From positions 83,888-147,887 of the forward strand of contig CAYPNF010000014.1 of NCBI GenBank assembly GCA_964411985.1: a stretch of 64,000 nt of DNA. The letters run 5' to 3'. Positions 16,910-25,581 of this stretch are shown here, one piece after another. This DNA is from CAYPNF01 sp964411985. Lineage in GTDB: Bacteria > Verrucomicrobiota > Verrucomicrobiia > Limisphaerales > J093. The position numbers and the translations under genes are program-made. Each line of letters opens with the position of its first letter. Position 1 is the first letter of the stretch. A model generated the notes under the pieces. It did no database searches and was not told the origin of the DNA. It saw only the letters and a program-made list of their open reading frames with translations.

Positions 16910-17806
16910 TCAGCGCCCCACTCGGAAGAACTCCTTCGCTTCGGTGGCGGGTCCAGACCACGAATAGTCCGACGTGGGGAAAACGATGTTGGTCGCCTTC
17001 TTCTGCCAGCTCCCCAGATCCGGGGATGCCTCCACTTGGTACGCCTGATTCGGAATCCCAGTCCATTGGAGCGTCACTACTTGGGTCTGGACGGTGAGGG
17101 ATTTCACCACGAGCGGAGCGAGGGTGGTTCTGGTGGCAACCAGTTCGCCCTTCAACTTCACGACGGTGTCACCGTCACTGACGAGTTTGAAGAGGAACTG
17201 CGTATCGACTGGAATGGTCAGAACTTGCTCATTTCCCTCTGTCTTGAGGGAACCCAAAGTGGTTACTTTATTGGTGGCATACCCGGTGAGAATGAAGCTG
17301 CCCGACTGCGCCATCAATCCGCTGACCCGATAGGCGAAGGAGCTTACGGAGTTGGTGGGGAAGGCAAAGACGAGCCCGGAGGAGTCGAATTGGCCGTCTG
17401 TGATCGTGGCGGGCGGACTGAAAGCGTTCAGACTCACCTTCCGCAGAGCCGCTTTTCCGGTGGAGAAAGGGATCGAGACAGTCGCACCGTAATTGGCCGG
17501 CTCTTTTCCGTCGCTTCCATCGGCCTTGGGCTCCCAGGATCCGCTATCCATCGCGGTGAGGGTGCTGGCTTCCATGAATTGAATGGTACTGCCCTCCAAG
17601 GACGCGGCAAGCTGGCCGGAGTAATGAGTAGTCATGCTTCCCACTCCCTGCTCCTTGAATGCACTGCCAATGGTGCTTCCTGAGATGGTAATCATCGTCT
17701 TGTTCGTGTCGACGATGAAAACCTCGCCGCAAACCATCGGCATGAGCAAGGTCAGAATCGCGGCATTCACGACCGAATTTCGGACCCAATATCGTTGATA
17801 CTCCAT
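16910..17806 (-). CDS. Secreted protein with fibronectin-like C-terminal tail, function unknown
   Basis: The protein has 298 residues from the ATG at 17806. That start gives a signal sequence (NSVVNAAILTLLMPMVCG); a frame start 18 bp upstream is the alternative. The body is beta-rich, Ser/Thr-rich and low in charge, with no catalytic motif I recognise. The last ~80 residues (VVTLQWTGIPNQAYQVEASPDLG... ending EFFRVGR) match the short fibronectin-like module often found at the C-terminus of secreted Verrucomicrobia proteins. It may be a surface or matrix protein. It sits between DedA and rarA without close coupling. Confidence 0.6.
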   Translation of the reverse strand: MEYQRYWVRNSVVNAAILTLLMPMVCGEVFIVDTNKTMITISGSTIGSAFKEQGVGSMTTHYSGQLAASLEGSTIQFMEASTLTAMDSGSWEPKADGSDGKEPANYGATVSIPFSTGKAALRKVSLNAFSPPATITDGQFDSSGLVFAFPTNSVSSFAYRVSGLMAQSGSFILTGYATNKVTTLGSLKTEGNEQVLTIPVDTQFLFKLVSDGDTVVKLKGELVATRTTLAPLVVKSLTVQTQVVTLQWTGIPNQAYQVEASPDLGSWQKKATNIVFPTSDYSWSGPATEAKEFFRVGR

Positions 17807-17981
17807 GCGTGAAGCGTAGCACATCCCGCCCTACAATGGCCAACTATTTTGCGCTGCTTGATCTGAACCGCTCTGAATCACCCGGGTCTCTTGAGGGCGG
17901 ACGATTTGGGGCGGGAATGCGCCGGCCGCAGGCTGCGTTACGCAGTCCGGGTTTCACCGGATTTTCACCGACAGGTGGTTC

Positions 17982-18623
17982 TTACCCTTTGTTCGTCGGT
18001 ACCGGCGGGTTGGGCACTGGTTTCATGTAACGGTGAACGAGCACGTAGTACAGCGTCCCCAGCACTGCGATGGCGCCCAATACCCAGAGCGTAATGCGGT
18101 GGAGTTCCCCTTTCATCAACCGCTCATCCTGTCCCGCCATGACGCCTACCCAGCAGAGCACTCCGCACCATAAGGCTGAGCCCAGCAACGTGTAGAGCGA
18201 GAAGAGCCAGTAATCCATCTTCACGATCCCGGCGGGAATTCCTATGAGGTGACGGACGACGGGAAGCAGCCGCGAAATAAAGATGCCTAAAGATCCAAAC
18301 CGTTGCGCCCAGGCTTCGGCAGCGGCGACCTTTTCGGGGGGAATCATGAAGTACTTTCCGTAACGCAGCACGAGGGGGCGTCCGGCCCAGCGGGAGGCCC
18401 AGTACATCGCCGTGGCCCCGATCCAGGAGCCGATTGCTCCGGCGATCACGATGCCGAACATGCTCATTTTTCCAGAGTTCCTGGCGAGGATGGCGGCAGG
18501 GGGGATGACGAATTCACTCGGCAGGGGAACGATCGAGCTCTCGATGGCCATCAGCAGGGCAATGAGGGGGTATCCGCCGGCTTCCAGCGAGTTCGAGTAC
18601 CAGGTCAGCAGCTCTTTGAACAT
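17982..18623 (-). CDS. DedA-family membrane protein
   Basis: The protein has 213 residues from the ATG at 18623. It has several membrane helices and the DedA/SNARE-associated motifs: an early ESSIVPLPSEFVIPPAG-like block (here PLPSEFVIPPAAILA), then GAIGSWIGATAMYWASRWAG, and FISRLLPVVRHLIGIPAGIVKMD with the conserved Arg residues. The family flips polyprenyl phosphate or phospholipid head groups across the inner membrane. It follows queD after 93 bp on the minus strand. Confidence 0.9.
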   Translation of the reverse strand: MFKELLTWYSNSLEAGGYPLIALLMAIESSIVPLPSEFVIPPAAILARNSGKMSMFGIVIAGAIGSWIGATAMYWASRWAGRPLVLRYGKYFMIPPEKVAAAEAWAQRFGSLGIFISRLLPVVRHLIGIPAGIVKMDYWLFSLYTLLGSALWCGVLCWVGVMAGQDERLMKGELHRITLWVLGAIAVLGTLYYVLVHRYMKPVPNPPVPTNKG

Positions 18624-18716
18624 GGGCTCTTGGGATAATGGATTCGGGGGCGTCAGTGCAAGCAGGGATCGCAATCAACGCCCACTTTTTGATGGAGGGT
18701 CGTTGGGGTCCTTGGG

Positions 18717-19079
18717 CTATTCGCCGCGATAGATGCACCTTGCCGTGCAGGTTTCGGCCACCATCACTTCCACCAGTTGCGGCAGTCGGGGCTTGAGGTG
18801 GTCCCAGATCCAGCGGGCGATATTCTCGCTGGTGGGGTTGTCCAATCCCGGAACCTCATTCAAGTATCGGTGATCGAGCTTGTCCCAGAGCGGTTTGAAG
18901 GCCTTGGTGATGTCGGCATAATCCAGGAGCCAGCCCAGTTCCGGGTCACACTCCCCTTGGATCGCTACTTCCGCCTGGAAGCTATGTCCGTGCAAGCGCC
19001 GGCATTTATGGGTTTGGGGAAGTTTGGGAAGCAGGTGCGCCGCTTCGAATTGAAAGGTCTTTCTCAGTTCCATTTTCAT
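18717..19079 (-). CDS. queD: 6-carboxy-5,6,7,8-tetrahydropterin synthase (QueD-type)
   Basis: The protein has 120 residues, the usual length. It has the zinc-binding histidines in FQFEAAH and RLHGHSF, a Cys just before (KCRRLHGH), DYADITK, KLDHRYLNE and the NPTSENIARW block, with a late catalytic Glu (AETCTAR). It converts 7,8-dihydroneopterin triphosphate to 6-carboxytetrahydropterin for queuosine/7-deazaguanine synthesis. No queC, queE or queF lies nearby. It starts 12 bp after the LuxC-like gene, so it is transcribed with it. A pterin synthase of the PTPS-III kind is the alternative. Confidence 0.85.
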   Translation of the reverse strand: MKMELRKTFQFEAAHLLPKLPQTHKCRRLHGHSFQAEVAIQGECDPELGWLLDYADITKAFKPLWDKLDHRYLNEVPGLDNPTSENIARWIWDHLKPRLPQLVEVMVAETCTARCIYRGE

Positions 19080-19091
19080 TGCAAAGAGTCT

Positions 19092-20453
19092 CTATTTTTC
19101 CCAGTCCACCCAAGTGATCAGGTCCCCCAAGGCGGGACGTCCATCATGGCGCCAGGCGAGTGGTGGTTGCTGCATTTTGCCCAGCGGACAGACCCGCGTC
19201 GCTCCCCAGCGGGCGAACCTGAGCGCGAGATGCGCTGCCTGGCTTTCCGTGGAGGCAATCCCGACGGTAGAAACTTTGTCGCGGACGTTATCCGCGCCGT
19301 GCAAGGCCTGGTCCAAGTCTGAAACGGCTTTGACATAGACCATGCGGTTGAGGCACGAGAGCTGGAATAGCGGATCATTCTCGAACACCACGGTCCATGC
19401 GGTCGATTTTTCACTCTTCCAGAGGAGAGTGTCGCGCAGATTCGAGGCGCGGATCTCATAGAAACTACGGCGCGAGGCGATCGCAACCGATTGTTCCAGC
19501 GCGAGCGGACCGCGGGGATGGGTCTGTTCCCGGACTTGAAGGTGGTGGGCTAGCCGGGCGGCGAATTCCGCAGGCGAAATGGGTCCTCCCGTTTCGACGT
19601 AGAAGACGTGGGGTGAGAGGCAGCCCAGCTGGTTCCAGGCCGCCACGTCGAGGGCGGCGTTGGCGGCGATTCGGTCGACTTGGGCGCCTTCCAACACCTC
19701 TTGAGCCACGTAACCGAAACTGACGCGGTGACCATAGCCCAGAAAGCGGGCTTGGGCGGGAACGCGCGTTCGGATCCTTGCCAGGGTTTCATCGGAACCC
19801 GTGGCCGTGACGCAGTCCGCTTCCGCAAAGAGCGCGCTTTCGAGTGGTTCATTCCCGCCCTTCCATTCTGCGACCTCGAGGCAGCTGCCGATCTTCGGTT
19901 CGCGTTCGTGGATCGAGTGGGCCAGCAGGCGGGGTAGCAAACTCGTGCCGGTGGCGCACTTCATGAATTGTGCGGAACGGGTGAGCAGGCCGAGGATCAT
20001 GCTCGTCCAGGCGGGGCACGGCAGGTTGCCCGCAGCGAAATGCACTATCAGTTCCGGGCTGCGCGCAAACGAGGACCGCTCGTTTCGCTCTTCGTCGCGG
20101 CTGGAGACCATGGCATCCAGTCGGTCCAATTCTCCCAAATCCTGTCGTACGAGGGTTTCAAGGCTTTTGACGGTGATGGATCCGAAGAAGCTCTTAATCC
20201 CCTCCGCCAGAACCTCAGGTGGAAAACCGGCGTCAGCCTGGCCTTGGCGCAGGGCGATGGCTCGATAGGGATTGTTCTCGGCCAGCCAATCTTCGGCAGT
20301 GGCCGCCAGGACCTGGATGATTCTGGTGGTGCTCTTCTCCGACAGGTATTGCCGCTGGTTGCGCTTGATGGCCAGGCATGCGTCCTGCACCATCTGAGGG
20401 CTCAGAGGAGTCCCAGAGGGAAGGTCGGCGAGAAAGAAGTCCGGGAGTTTCAT
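19092..20453 (-). CDS. LuxC-like acyl-CoA/acyl-protein reductase
   Basis: The protein has 453 residues. It is an aldehyde-dehydrogenase-fold reductase of the LuxC family: VHFAAGNLPCPAWTSM for cofactor binding, KCATGTSLLPRLL, and Cys278 in NQLGCLSPHVFYVE as the likely acyl-accepting nucleophile. The family reduces activated fatty acids to aldehydes with NADPH. Its start overlaps the stop of the LuxE-like gene (ATGA at 20450-20453), so the two subunits are coupled. No luxAB luciferase or LuxD thioesterase is present, so light production is not suggested; a fatty aldehyde for lipid or secondary metabolism is more likely (inference). Confidence 0.8.
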   Translation of the reverse strand: MKLPDFFLADLPSGTPLSPQMVQDACLAIKRNQRQYLSEKSTTRIIQVLAATAEDWLAENNPYRAIALRQGQADAGFPPEVLAEGIKSFFGSITVKSLETLVRQDLGELDRLDAMVSSRDEERNERSSFARSPELIVHFAAGNLPCPAWTSMILGLLTRSAQFMKCATGTSLLPRLLAHSIHEREPKIGSCLEVAEWKGGNEPLESALFAEADCVTATGSDETLARIRTRVPAQARFLGYGHRVSFGYVAQEVLEGAQVDRIAANAALDVAAWNQLGCLSPHVFYVETGGPISPAEFAARLAHHLQVREQTHPRGPLALEQSVAIASRRSFYEIRASNLRDTLLWKSEKSTAWTVVFENDPLFQLSCLNRMVYVKAVSDLDQALHGADNVRDKVSTVGIASTESQAAHLALRFARWGATRVCPLGKMQQPPLAWRHDGRPALGDLITWVDWEK

Positions 20454-21634
20454 GGTGTGTCTTGATCACGGGCGACGGGCCGTTGAAGGTCTCCCGACAT
20501 TAGCGAACACCCTCGCGGCTCGGCCTCGGTGGACCGTCCCAACAACTCAAACCCATCACCCCGACGGACCGCTAGGTCCTCCGTCTGCAGGGCCATAACG
20601 GACCGCACATTGGCCAAGTCGAAGATTCTCAGCAACCCCGGCCTCCCTTCCGGCGCGATTCCCCCCGTCTCCGGGTCCGTGATTTCGAAGCGAGCCCAGG
20701 GCGGGAAGCGGAAAACGCGTGGCTTGCCCAAGGTGTGTCCGGCCACGTGGTCATAGGCCTGGGAGCTAAGTTCGCTCATCCCATACTCGCAGACGATGAA
20801 CTCGGGCGGGATGCCGAGTCGGTCGCCAATGCACCGGTACAAGTCCGGCTTGGCAAGCGTTCGTGAACGGCCCTTGTACCCTCCGGTTTCGAGCACTCTT
20901 GAACCAGGCGGCAAGGGAATCTTGATTCGGTGTTCCTCTAGCGCGTCGAGCAGGTGAACAAAAGAGAAGGCCGTTCCCAGAAGTAACGCTGGCTGGGTCC
21001 GTTCGGCGGTCATCTGCAGCCACTTTAGGGCGGTCGGGACATGGACGGTCCAGTCGCTGGCAGCCTGAGTGACGCCGCAAAAGTCGGATCGGAGCGCGCC
21101 GACCCGGCGTCGAATGAACTCGAACATGTACACCAGCGAAGAGCGAGCTGCCTGCTCGGGAGGTGGCGTCAAGGCCAGCAGCTCCACTTGTGGGACCTGA
21201 AATCCACCCATCCCGTCCAAGAGATGCTTTTCAAACCAGGGCCAAAGAGAGGCTTCGTAGAGTCGCAGGCTTTCCCGCGAGTGGGCATGCTCGCTGCGCG
21301 TCTGCCCGGTGGTGCCACTGGAGCGGAAGACGGTGACTCTGTCTGTTGGAGGGAGGCTGGAGAGATCAAACTCCTTGAATGCGGAGGCAGGAACCGCTGG
21401 GATGTCTGACCATCGGGAAACTGTCTCAGGGGTTTTCCCTTGGGCGCGGCAGAATGCCTGGTAAGCGGGCACATGGGCAAACTGCAGCAAAAACAATCCT
21501 CTCGCCTTTTCCTCGAACGCTACATCAGCCGAATCCTGCCGTCCGCTTCCGAAGTGCTCAGACGCCAATTCCAGGTTCTCCAGCAGAGCTTCGAGCGCCT
21601 TGGAGTATGGTTCGAATTGTGGTTCGGGAGTCAT
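20450..21634 (-). CDS. LuxE/PaaK-type adenylate-forming enzyme (acyl-protein synthetase)
   Basis: The protein has 394 residues from the ATG at 21634; a GTG at 21679 would add 15. VTVFRSSGTTGQTRSEHAHS is the AMP/phosphate-binding loop of the LuxE family. CEYGMSELSSQAYD matches the A5-type motif, and QTEDLAVRRGDGFELLGR is the C-terminal hinge. It would activate a fatty acid as acyl-AMP and hand it to a Cys, then to the LuxC partner whose start it overlaps by 4 bp. Both lie ahead of queD in the same operon. The assignment is from motifs and the LuxC neighbour. Confidence 0.8.
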   Translation of the reverse strand: MTPEPQFEPYSKALEALLENLELASEHFGSGRQDSADVAFEEKARGLFLLQFAHVPAYQAFCRAQGKTPETVSRWSDIPAVPASAFKEFDLSSLPPTDRVTVFRSSGTTGQTRSEHAHSRESLRLYEASLWPWFEKHLLDGMGGFQVPQVELLALTPPPEQAARSSLVYMFEFIRRRVGALRSDFCGVTQAASDWTVHVPTALKWLQMTAERTQPALLLGTAFSFVHLLDALEEHRIKIPLPPGSRVLETGGYKGRSRTLAKPDLYRCIGDRLGIPPEFIVCEYGMSELSSQAYDHVAGHTLGKPRVFRFPPWARFEITDPETGGIAPEGRPGLLRIFDLANVRSVMALQTEDLAVRRGDGFELLGRSTEAEPRGCSLMSGDLQRPVARDQDTP

Positions 21635-21698
21635 GCGGTTTTTCTTGCTCACGAGGGCTGCATCTTGGTTGTCCGCCACAAGATGCGCCTTTGGATTG

Positions 21699-22118
21699 TC
21701 AAACGTCGATGATAGGACCTGAGCCTGAGGGTGGTTGGGGGCGTTCGGGACGGGAGGGAGTCGACGAGGTTTTGGCCCGGATCTGCGCCCCGCCTGTCAG
21801 AGCATTGGCGATCGCAGAAAAGATACTGATGAGGAGGGCTCCCCAGAAGGCACTGCCGAAGGAGTCCACGTGAAAAGTCCTTACCACCTGCCCGACCAGG
21901 TAGAGCAAGGCGGCGTTGATGACAATGAGGAACAGGCCCAAGGAGAAGACCACGAGCGGAAGTGAGAGCAACAGGAGCACCGGACGCAGGAATGCGTTGA
22001 GGATCCCCAAGAGGAGCGATGCGGCGATGAGGCCGGCGGAGGTGTCGTAGCGGATGCCGCTAACGATCTGGGCGGTGACCAACACGGCAATCGTGGTGAC
22101 CACCCACTGTCGCAGCAT
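21699..22118 (-). CDS. Phage-holin-family (PF04020-like) small membrane protein
   Basis: The protein has 139 residues from the ATG at 22118; a TTG at 22142 would add eight. Four hydrophobic segments fill residues 1-105, with NAFLRPVLLLLSLPLVVFSLGLFLIVINA typical of the YvlD/'phage holin 4' family, followed by a Pro-rich cytoplasmic tail. Despite the name, chromosomal members are envelope proteins of unknown role. It precedes the LuxE-like gene by 64 bp. Confidence 0.8.
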   Translation of the reverse strand: MLRQWVVTTIAVLVTAQIVSGIRYDTSAGLIAASLLLGILNAFLRPVLLLLSLPLVVFSLGLFLIVINAALLYLVGQVVRTFHVDSFGSAFWGALLISIFSAIANALTGGAQIRAKTSSTPSRPERPQPPSGSGPIIDV

Positions 22119-22337
22119 GATCTTGAGTTTACTGTTATTCAATCGAGTTGTTGCGGGTTGAGCTTGGCGCGCGCGGGGATTGACTCCCTCAGAGGACGCA
22201 GCGTCCGGCAGGCACCAGCCACCTCACAACTTAATGTATGGGTCAAATCCGACGAGATGACAAGAAGGAGCTGGCTGGTTCCAGGCCTGCGTCAATTCCC
22301 TCGCTACCCCGAGCGTCTTGGCTTAGCCTGCTTAGCC

Positions 22338-23132
22338 ATGCGTGATCTCTTGGTTGAATGCACTAGGGCAGCGGGTGCGATCTTGATGAAGCACTTCGGG
22401 CGTACCTCGGATTTTCGAGTCAAAGAAAACGCCAGCAGCATCGTGACCGAGGCGGACTTCGAATCGGAGCGTTGTGTGATGGAGCTCATCCACAAGGCCT
22501 TTCCCGGTCATGGAATCCTAGGGGAAGAATCCGGATATCATCCAGGAGAAGAACCATTTACGTGGGTCATCGATCCCTTGGACGGAACCTCGAACTTCGC
22601 GGCGGGAGTGCCTTGGTTTGGAGTCATGATTGCGGTCCTCCAGGGCAACGAACCAATTCTGGGGAGCCTGTACCTGCCCACAACGGATACGCATTACCTG
22701 GCTGGCAAAGGGCAGGGGGCTACGCGCAATGGAGCGCCTCTCACCATGGGACAAGAGACTCACCTTAAGAATGTTCTCTGCGCTTGTGGAGTGGATGCTT
22801 CGGCGGAACTCGAGACCGTGAAGGCACAGACCAGGACCTTGGCGCACTTGGTCCAAGGAGTCCGTAACATACGGTGTACCAATTCGTTAGTCGATTTTTG
22901 TTACACGTTGGATGGTAAATTCGGCGGAGCCATCAACCATTGCACCAAGATCTGGGACATTGCGGCGCTACGGTTGGTTTTTGAGGAGGCGGGCGGGTGT
23001 TTTACGGATCTGGCCGGGCAGCCTGTCCGCTTTGATCTGTCAAATCGGCCCGTGGAGCAGATCTATCCGGTCATGGCGGCCAATCCGGTGCTGCACGCTC
23101 AATTACTCGAAGTGCTGCGAGCCAAGGGTTAA
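22338..23132 (+). CDS. Inositol monophosphatase-family phosphatase
   Basis: The protein has 264 residues. The ATG at 22338 gives the family's normal length; the open frame extends 180 bp upstream without family-like sequence. Metal-binding motifs are present: VTEADFESE, GEESG, WVIDPLDGTSNFAAGVP and KIWDIAALRLVFEEAGG. The family removes phosphate from myo-inositol 1-phosphate, 3'-phosphoadenosine 5'-phosphate or related sugars; which one cannot be told. Cytoplasmic. It is followed by a repeat-rich spacer and then aspS. Confidence 0.9.
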   Translation: MRDLLVECTRAAGAILMKHFGRTSDFRVKENASSIVTEADFESERCVMELIHKAFPGHGILGEESGYHPGEEPFTWVIDPLDGTSNFAAGVPWFGVMIAVLQGNEPILGSLYLPTTDTHYLAGKGQGATRNGAPLTMGQETHLKNVLCACGVDASAELETVKAQTRTLAHLVQGVRNIRCTNSLVDFCYTLDGKFGGAINHCTKIWDIAALRLVFEEAGGCFTDLAGQPVRFDLSNRPVEQIYPVMAANPVLHAQLLEVLRAKG

Positions 23133-23532
23133 TAGAGGATGGTTCCAACCCAAGGTTGGGTAGCCGCCGCCGGAAGACGGCGTAGGAATTACAGGAAGGA
23201 ATCCCTCTGGTAGGCGTGCTCGGCAGAGCGCGCTGGGGTGGGCAGGGGGGAAAAGTCACTCGCCTTCTGCCGAAGGCGACTACGCAAGGGGGAAGTAGCC
23301 GCCGCCGGAAGACGGCGCAGGAATTACAGGAAGGAATCCCTCTGGTAGGCGTGCTCGGCAGAGCGCGCTGGGAGGGCAGGGGGGGAAGTCACTCGCCTTC
23401 TGCCTAAGGCGACTACGCCAGGGCGGCACCACACCCTGTGCGGAGGAAAGATTTGGCTTCTAATCCGCCCTCTGGCCCGGCAACATGCGCGGCTGCATTG
23501 CGAGGCGCATGCCCCGCGACTGCAGAAGATTC
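23133..23532. repeat. 135-bp tandem duplication made of REP-like hairpin modules
   Basis: Two near-identical units start at 23161 and 23296 (period 135 bp), differing at only a few positions. Each begins with a module reading GTAGCCGCC.CCGGAAGACGG and ends with the same kind of module inverted. The inverted module at 23260-23279 folds as an 8-bp stem (TCGCCTTC/GAAGGCGA) with a 4-base loop; its copy at 23393-23412 has one mismatch. No reading frame here looks like a gene. This is the layout of paired REP elements. Confidence 0.75.
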
Positions 23533-25335
23533 ATGAAACGCACGCATCATTGCAACGAATTACGTCCCGTTCACGTCGGGCAAGTCGTCACTCTTTCCGG
23601 TTGGGTCCATTCCCGGCGCGACCTGGGAGGGCTCATCTTCATCGACGTTCGCGACCGTGAGGGACGCACCCAGACGGTGTTTGATCCTTCCGATATGCCG
23701 AAGGAGTTGTTCGAAGCCGCCGCCGCTCTCCGGAACGAATGCGTGATCCGGGTCACGGGCAAAGTCCGTCAGCGCCCTGAGGGTACGAATAACGCCAAGA
23801 TCCCCACCGGGGAGGTCGAGGTCATGGTGAAGGAGCTGGAAGTGCTGAACATTGCGGAGCCGCTACCATTCCAGGTGGATGATCCAGAGGCCGCTGCAAA
23901 GGTGAATGAGGAACTGCGTCTGAAGTACCGTTACCTCGACCTGCGCCGCCCCGAGATGATTCGCAACCTGCGGATCCGCTCCAAAGTGGCCACCGCGGTC
24001 CGGAACTATTTTGATGAAGAGGGTTTCCTGGAAGTCGAGACCCCCACGCTCTTTAAGTCGACGCCTGAAGGCGCGCGGGAGTTCATTGTGCCCTGCCGCA
24101 CGAACCCTGGCCTTTTCTACGCGCTGCCACAATCGCCCCAGCAGTTCAAGCAGATCCTCATGGTAGCAGGTGTGGAGCGCTATTTCCAACTGGCGCGTTG
24201 CTACCGCGATGAAGACCTGCGCGCGGACCGGCAACCCGAGTTTACCCAAGTGGACTTGGAAATGTCATTCATCGAGCGCGAGGACATCTACGCGCTCATC
24301 GAGGGATTGGTGAAGCGGGTCTGGAAGACGGCCCTCAACATCGATATTCCAACACCCTTCAAACGAATGCCCTTCGTCGAAGCCCTGGATCGTTTCGGCA
24401 TCGACAAGCCGGACACCCGTTTCGGGATGGAACTGGCCGATTTTACCGAGTGTTTCCGGAACAGCGGATTCAAAGTATTCAGCGGTACCGTTGCCACCGG
24501 TGGGGTCGTCAAAGCGATGAACGCCAAAGGCCTGGCTGGCGCTACCCAGGGTCAGTTGGAGACGATGACCGAGATTGCCAAGAGCAATGGTGCGAAGGGT
24601 CTCGCCTTCATCAAGGTGGAAGGGGGCGAATGGAAATCCCCAATCGTTCGGTTCTTTGGAGACGCAGAGAAGAAAGAGTTGGCGGAGCGGTTGGGTGTGG
24701 AGGAAGGTGACCTGATTTTGTTCGCGGCTGGTCCGTGGCTGAACGCTTGCGAGATTCTGGGTCGGATCCGGCTCTACGCCGCGGAATTGCTGAAGAGCCA
24801 GGGCAAACTGAGCATTCCCGCTGACCGGTTCGACTTCCTCTGGGTGGTGGACTTCCCGCTGCTGAGCTTCGACAAGGAGCAGAACCGCTGGTATTCGAGT
24901 CATCATCCGTTCACCGCCCCGGTGGCCGAGGATGTCCCTTACCTCAAGACCGATCCCAAGAAGGTGCGCGGGCAACATTACGATGTGGTGGTCAACGGCG
25001 TTGAACTGGGTGGGGGATCCATCCGTATCCATCAGCCCGACGTCCAGAAGACCATTTTCGAGGAGGTCCTCCAGATTCCTCCGGACATGGTCAAGGCCCG
25101 GTTCGGGTACATGCTGGAAGCGTTCCGCTACGGTGCTCCTCCACACGGAGGAATCGCCCTTGGCTTTGACCGCATGATCGCGATTCTCTGCGGCACCCCC
25201 AGCATCCGCGATGTCATCGCTTTCCCGAAGACTGCCAAGGGCACCGACCTCATGACCGACTCTCCGGGCACGGTTGAGCCCAAGCAATTGCGAGATCTTT
25301 ACCTGGAAATGAAAGTGGCCAAGAAGGACCACTAA
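23533..25335 (+). CDS. aspS: Aspartyl-tRNA synthetase
   Basis: The protein has 600 residues from the ATG at 23533; codons upstream in the same frame do not look like AspRS. Domains in order: OB-fold anticodon binding (RTHHCNELR, VTLSGWVHSRRDLGGLIFIDVRDREG), class II motif 2 (CYRDEDLRADRQPEFTQ), a GAD insertion at about residues 300-410, and motif 3 (GIALGFDRMI). YALPQSPQQFKQ matches bacterial AspRS. Whether it is discriminating or also charges tRNA-Asn cannot be judged by eye. It is flanked on both sides by REP-like hairpins. Confidence 0.97.
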   Translation: MKRTHHCNELRPVHVGQVVTLSGWVHSRRDLGGLIFIDVRDREGRTQTVFDPSDMPKELFEAAAALRNECVIRVTGKVRQRPEGTNNAKIPTGEVEVMVKELEVLNIAEPLPFQVDDPEAAAKVNEELRLKYRYLDLRRPEMIRNLRIRSKVATAVRNYFDEEGFLEVETPTLFKSTPEGAREFIVPCRTNPGLFYALPQSPQQFKQILMVAGVERYFQLARCYRDEDLRADRQPEFTQVDLEMSFIEREDIYALIEGLVKRVWKTALNIDIPTPFKRMPFVEALDRFGIDKPDTRFGMELADFTECFRNSGFKVFSGTVATGGVVKAMNAKGLAGATQGQLETMTEIAKSNGAKGLAFIKVEGGEWKSPIVRFFGDAEKKELAERLGVEEGDLILFAAGPWLNACEILGRIRLYAAELLKSQGKLSIPADRFDFLWVVDFPLLSFDKEQNRWYSSHHPFTAPVAEDVPYLKTDPKKVRGQHYDVVVNGVELGGGSIRIHQPDVQKTIFEEVLQIPPDMVKARFGYMLEAFRYGAPPHGGIALGFDRMIAILCGTPSIRDVIAFPKTAKGTDLMTDSPGTVEPKQLRDLYLEMKVAKKDH

Positions 25336-25401
25336 CGGCCTCCTCAGAGATGATCCAGAAGATGGGCGATGGCTCTCCGAGCCGTCGCTTCCTCTCCTCA
25401 T

Positions 25402-25425
25402 GTAGTCGCCTTCGGAAGAAGGCGA
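25402..25425 (+). repeat. Solitary REP-like hairpin module
   Basis: GTAG followed by an 8-bp perfect stem TCGCCTTC (25406-25413), loop GGAA, GAAGGCGA (25418-25425). It is almost identical to the reverse complement of the module at 23260-23283. It lies 67 bp after the aspS stop and could also act as a transcription-terminating or mRNA-stabilising hairpin, though no T run follows. Confidence 0.7.
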
Positions 25426-25581
25426 GTGGCTTGGCTCCTCTTAGCTAGCGCAATCTCCCCAGGCACTTGACACCTGCGATGAGATTAGCCAGGGTGAGAA
25501 GCACATACTCCTCTGCGTTACGCCAGGAGAACCATCGACGGGATTGCACTCCGTAGACTCTGGCGATACCGTACGCTGCGA

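Noticed and set aside
20450..21634. Bioluminescence operon
   Set aside because: LuxC- and LuxE-like genes are present, but luxA, luxB and luxD are not; such pairs occur in many non-luminous bacteria.
23160..23425. CRISPR array in the duplicated block
   Set aside because: Only two units of 135 bp with no unique spacers between short repeats; the internal hairpins are REP-like.
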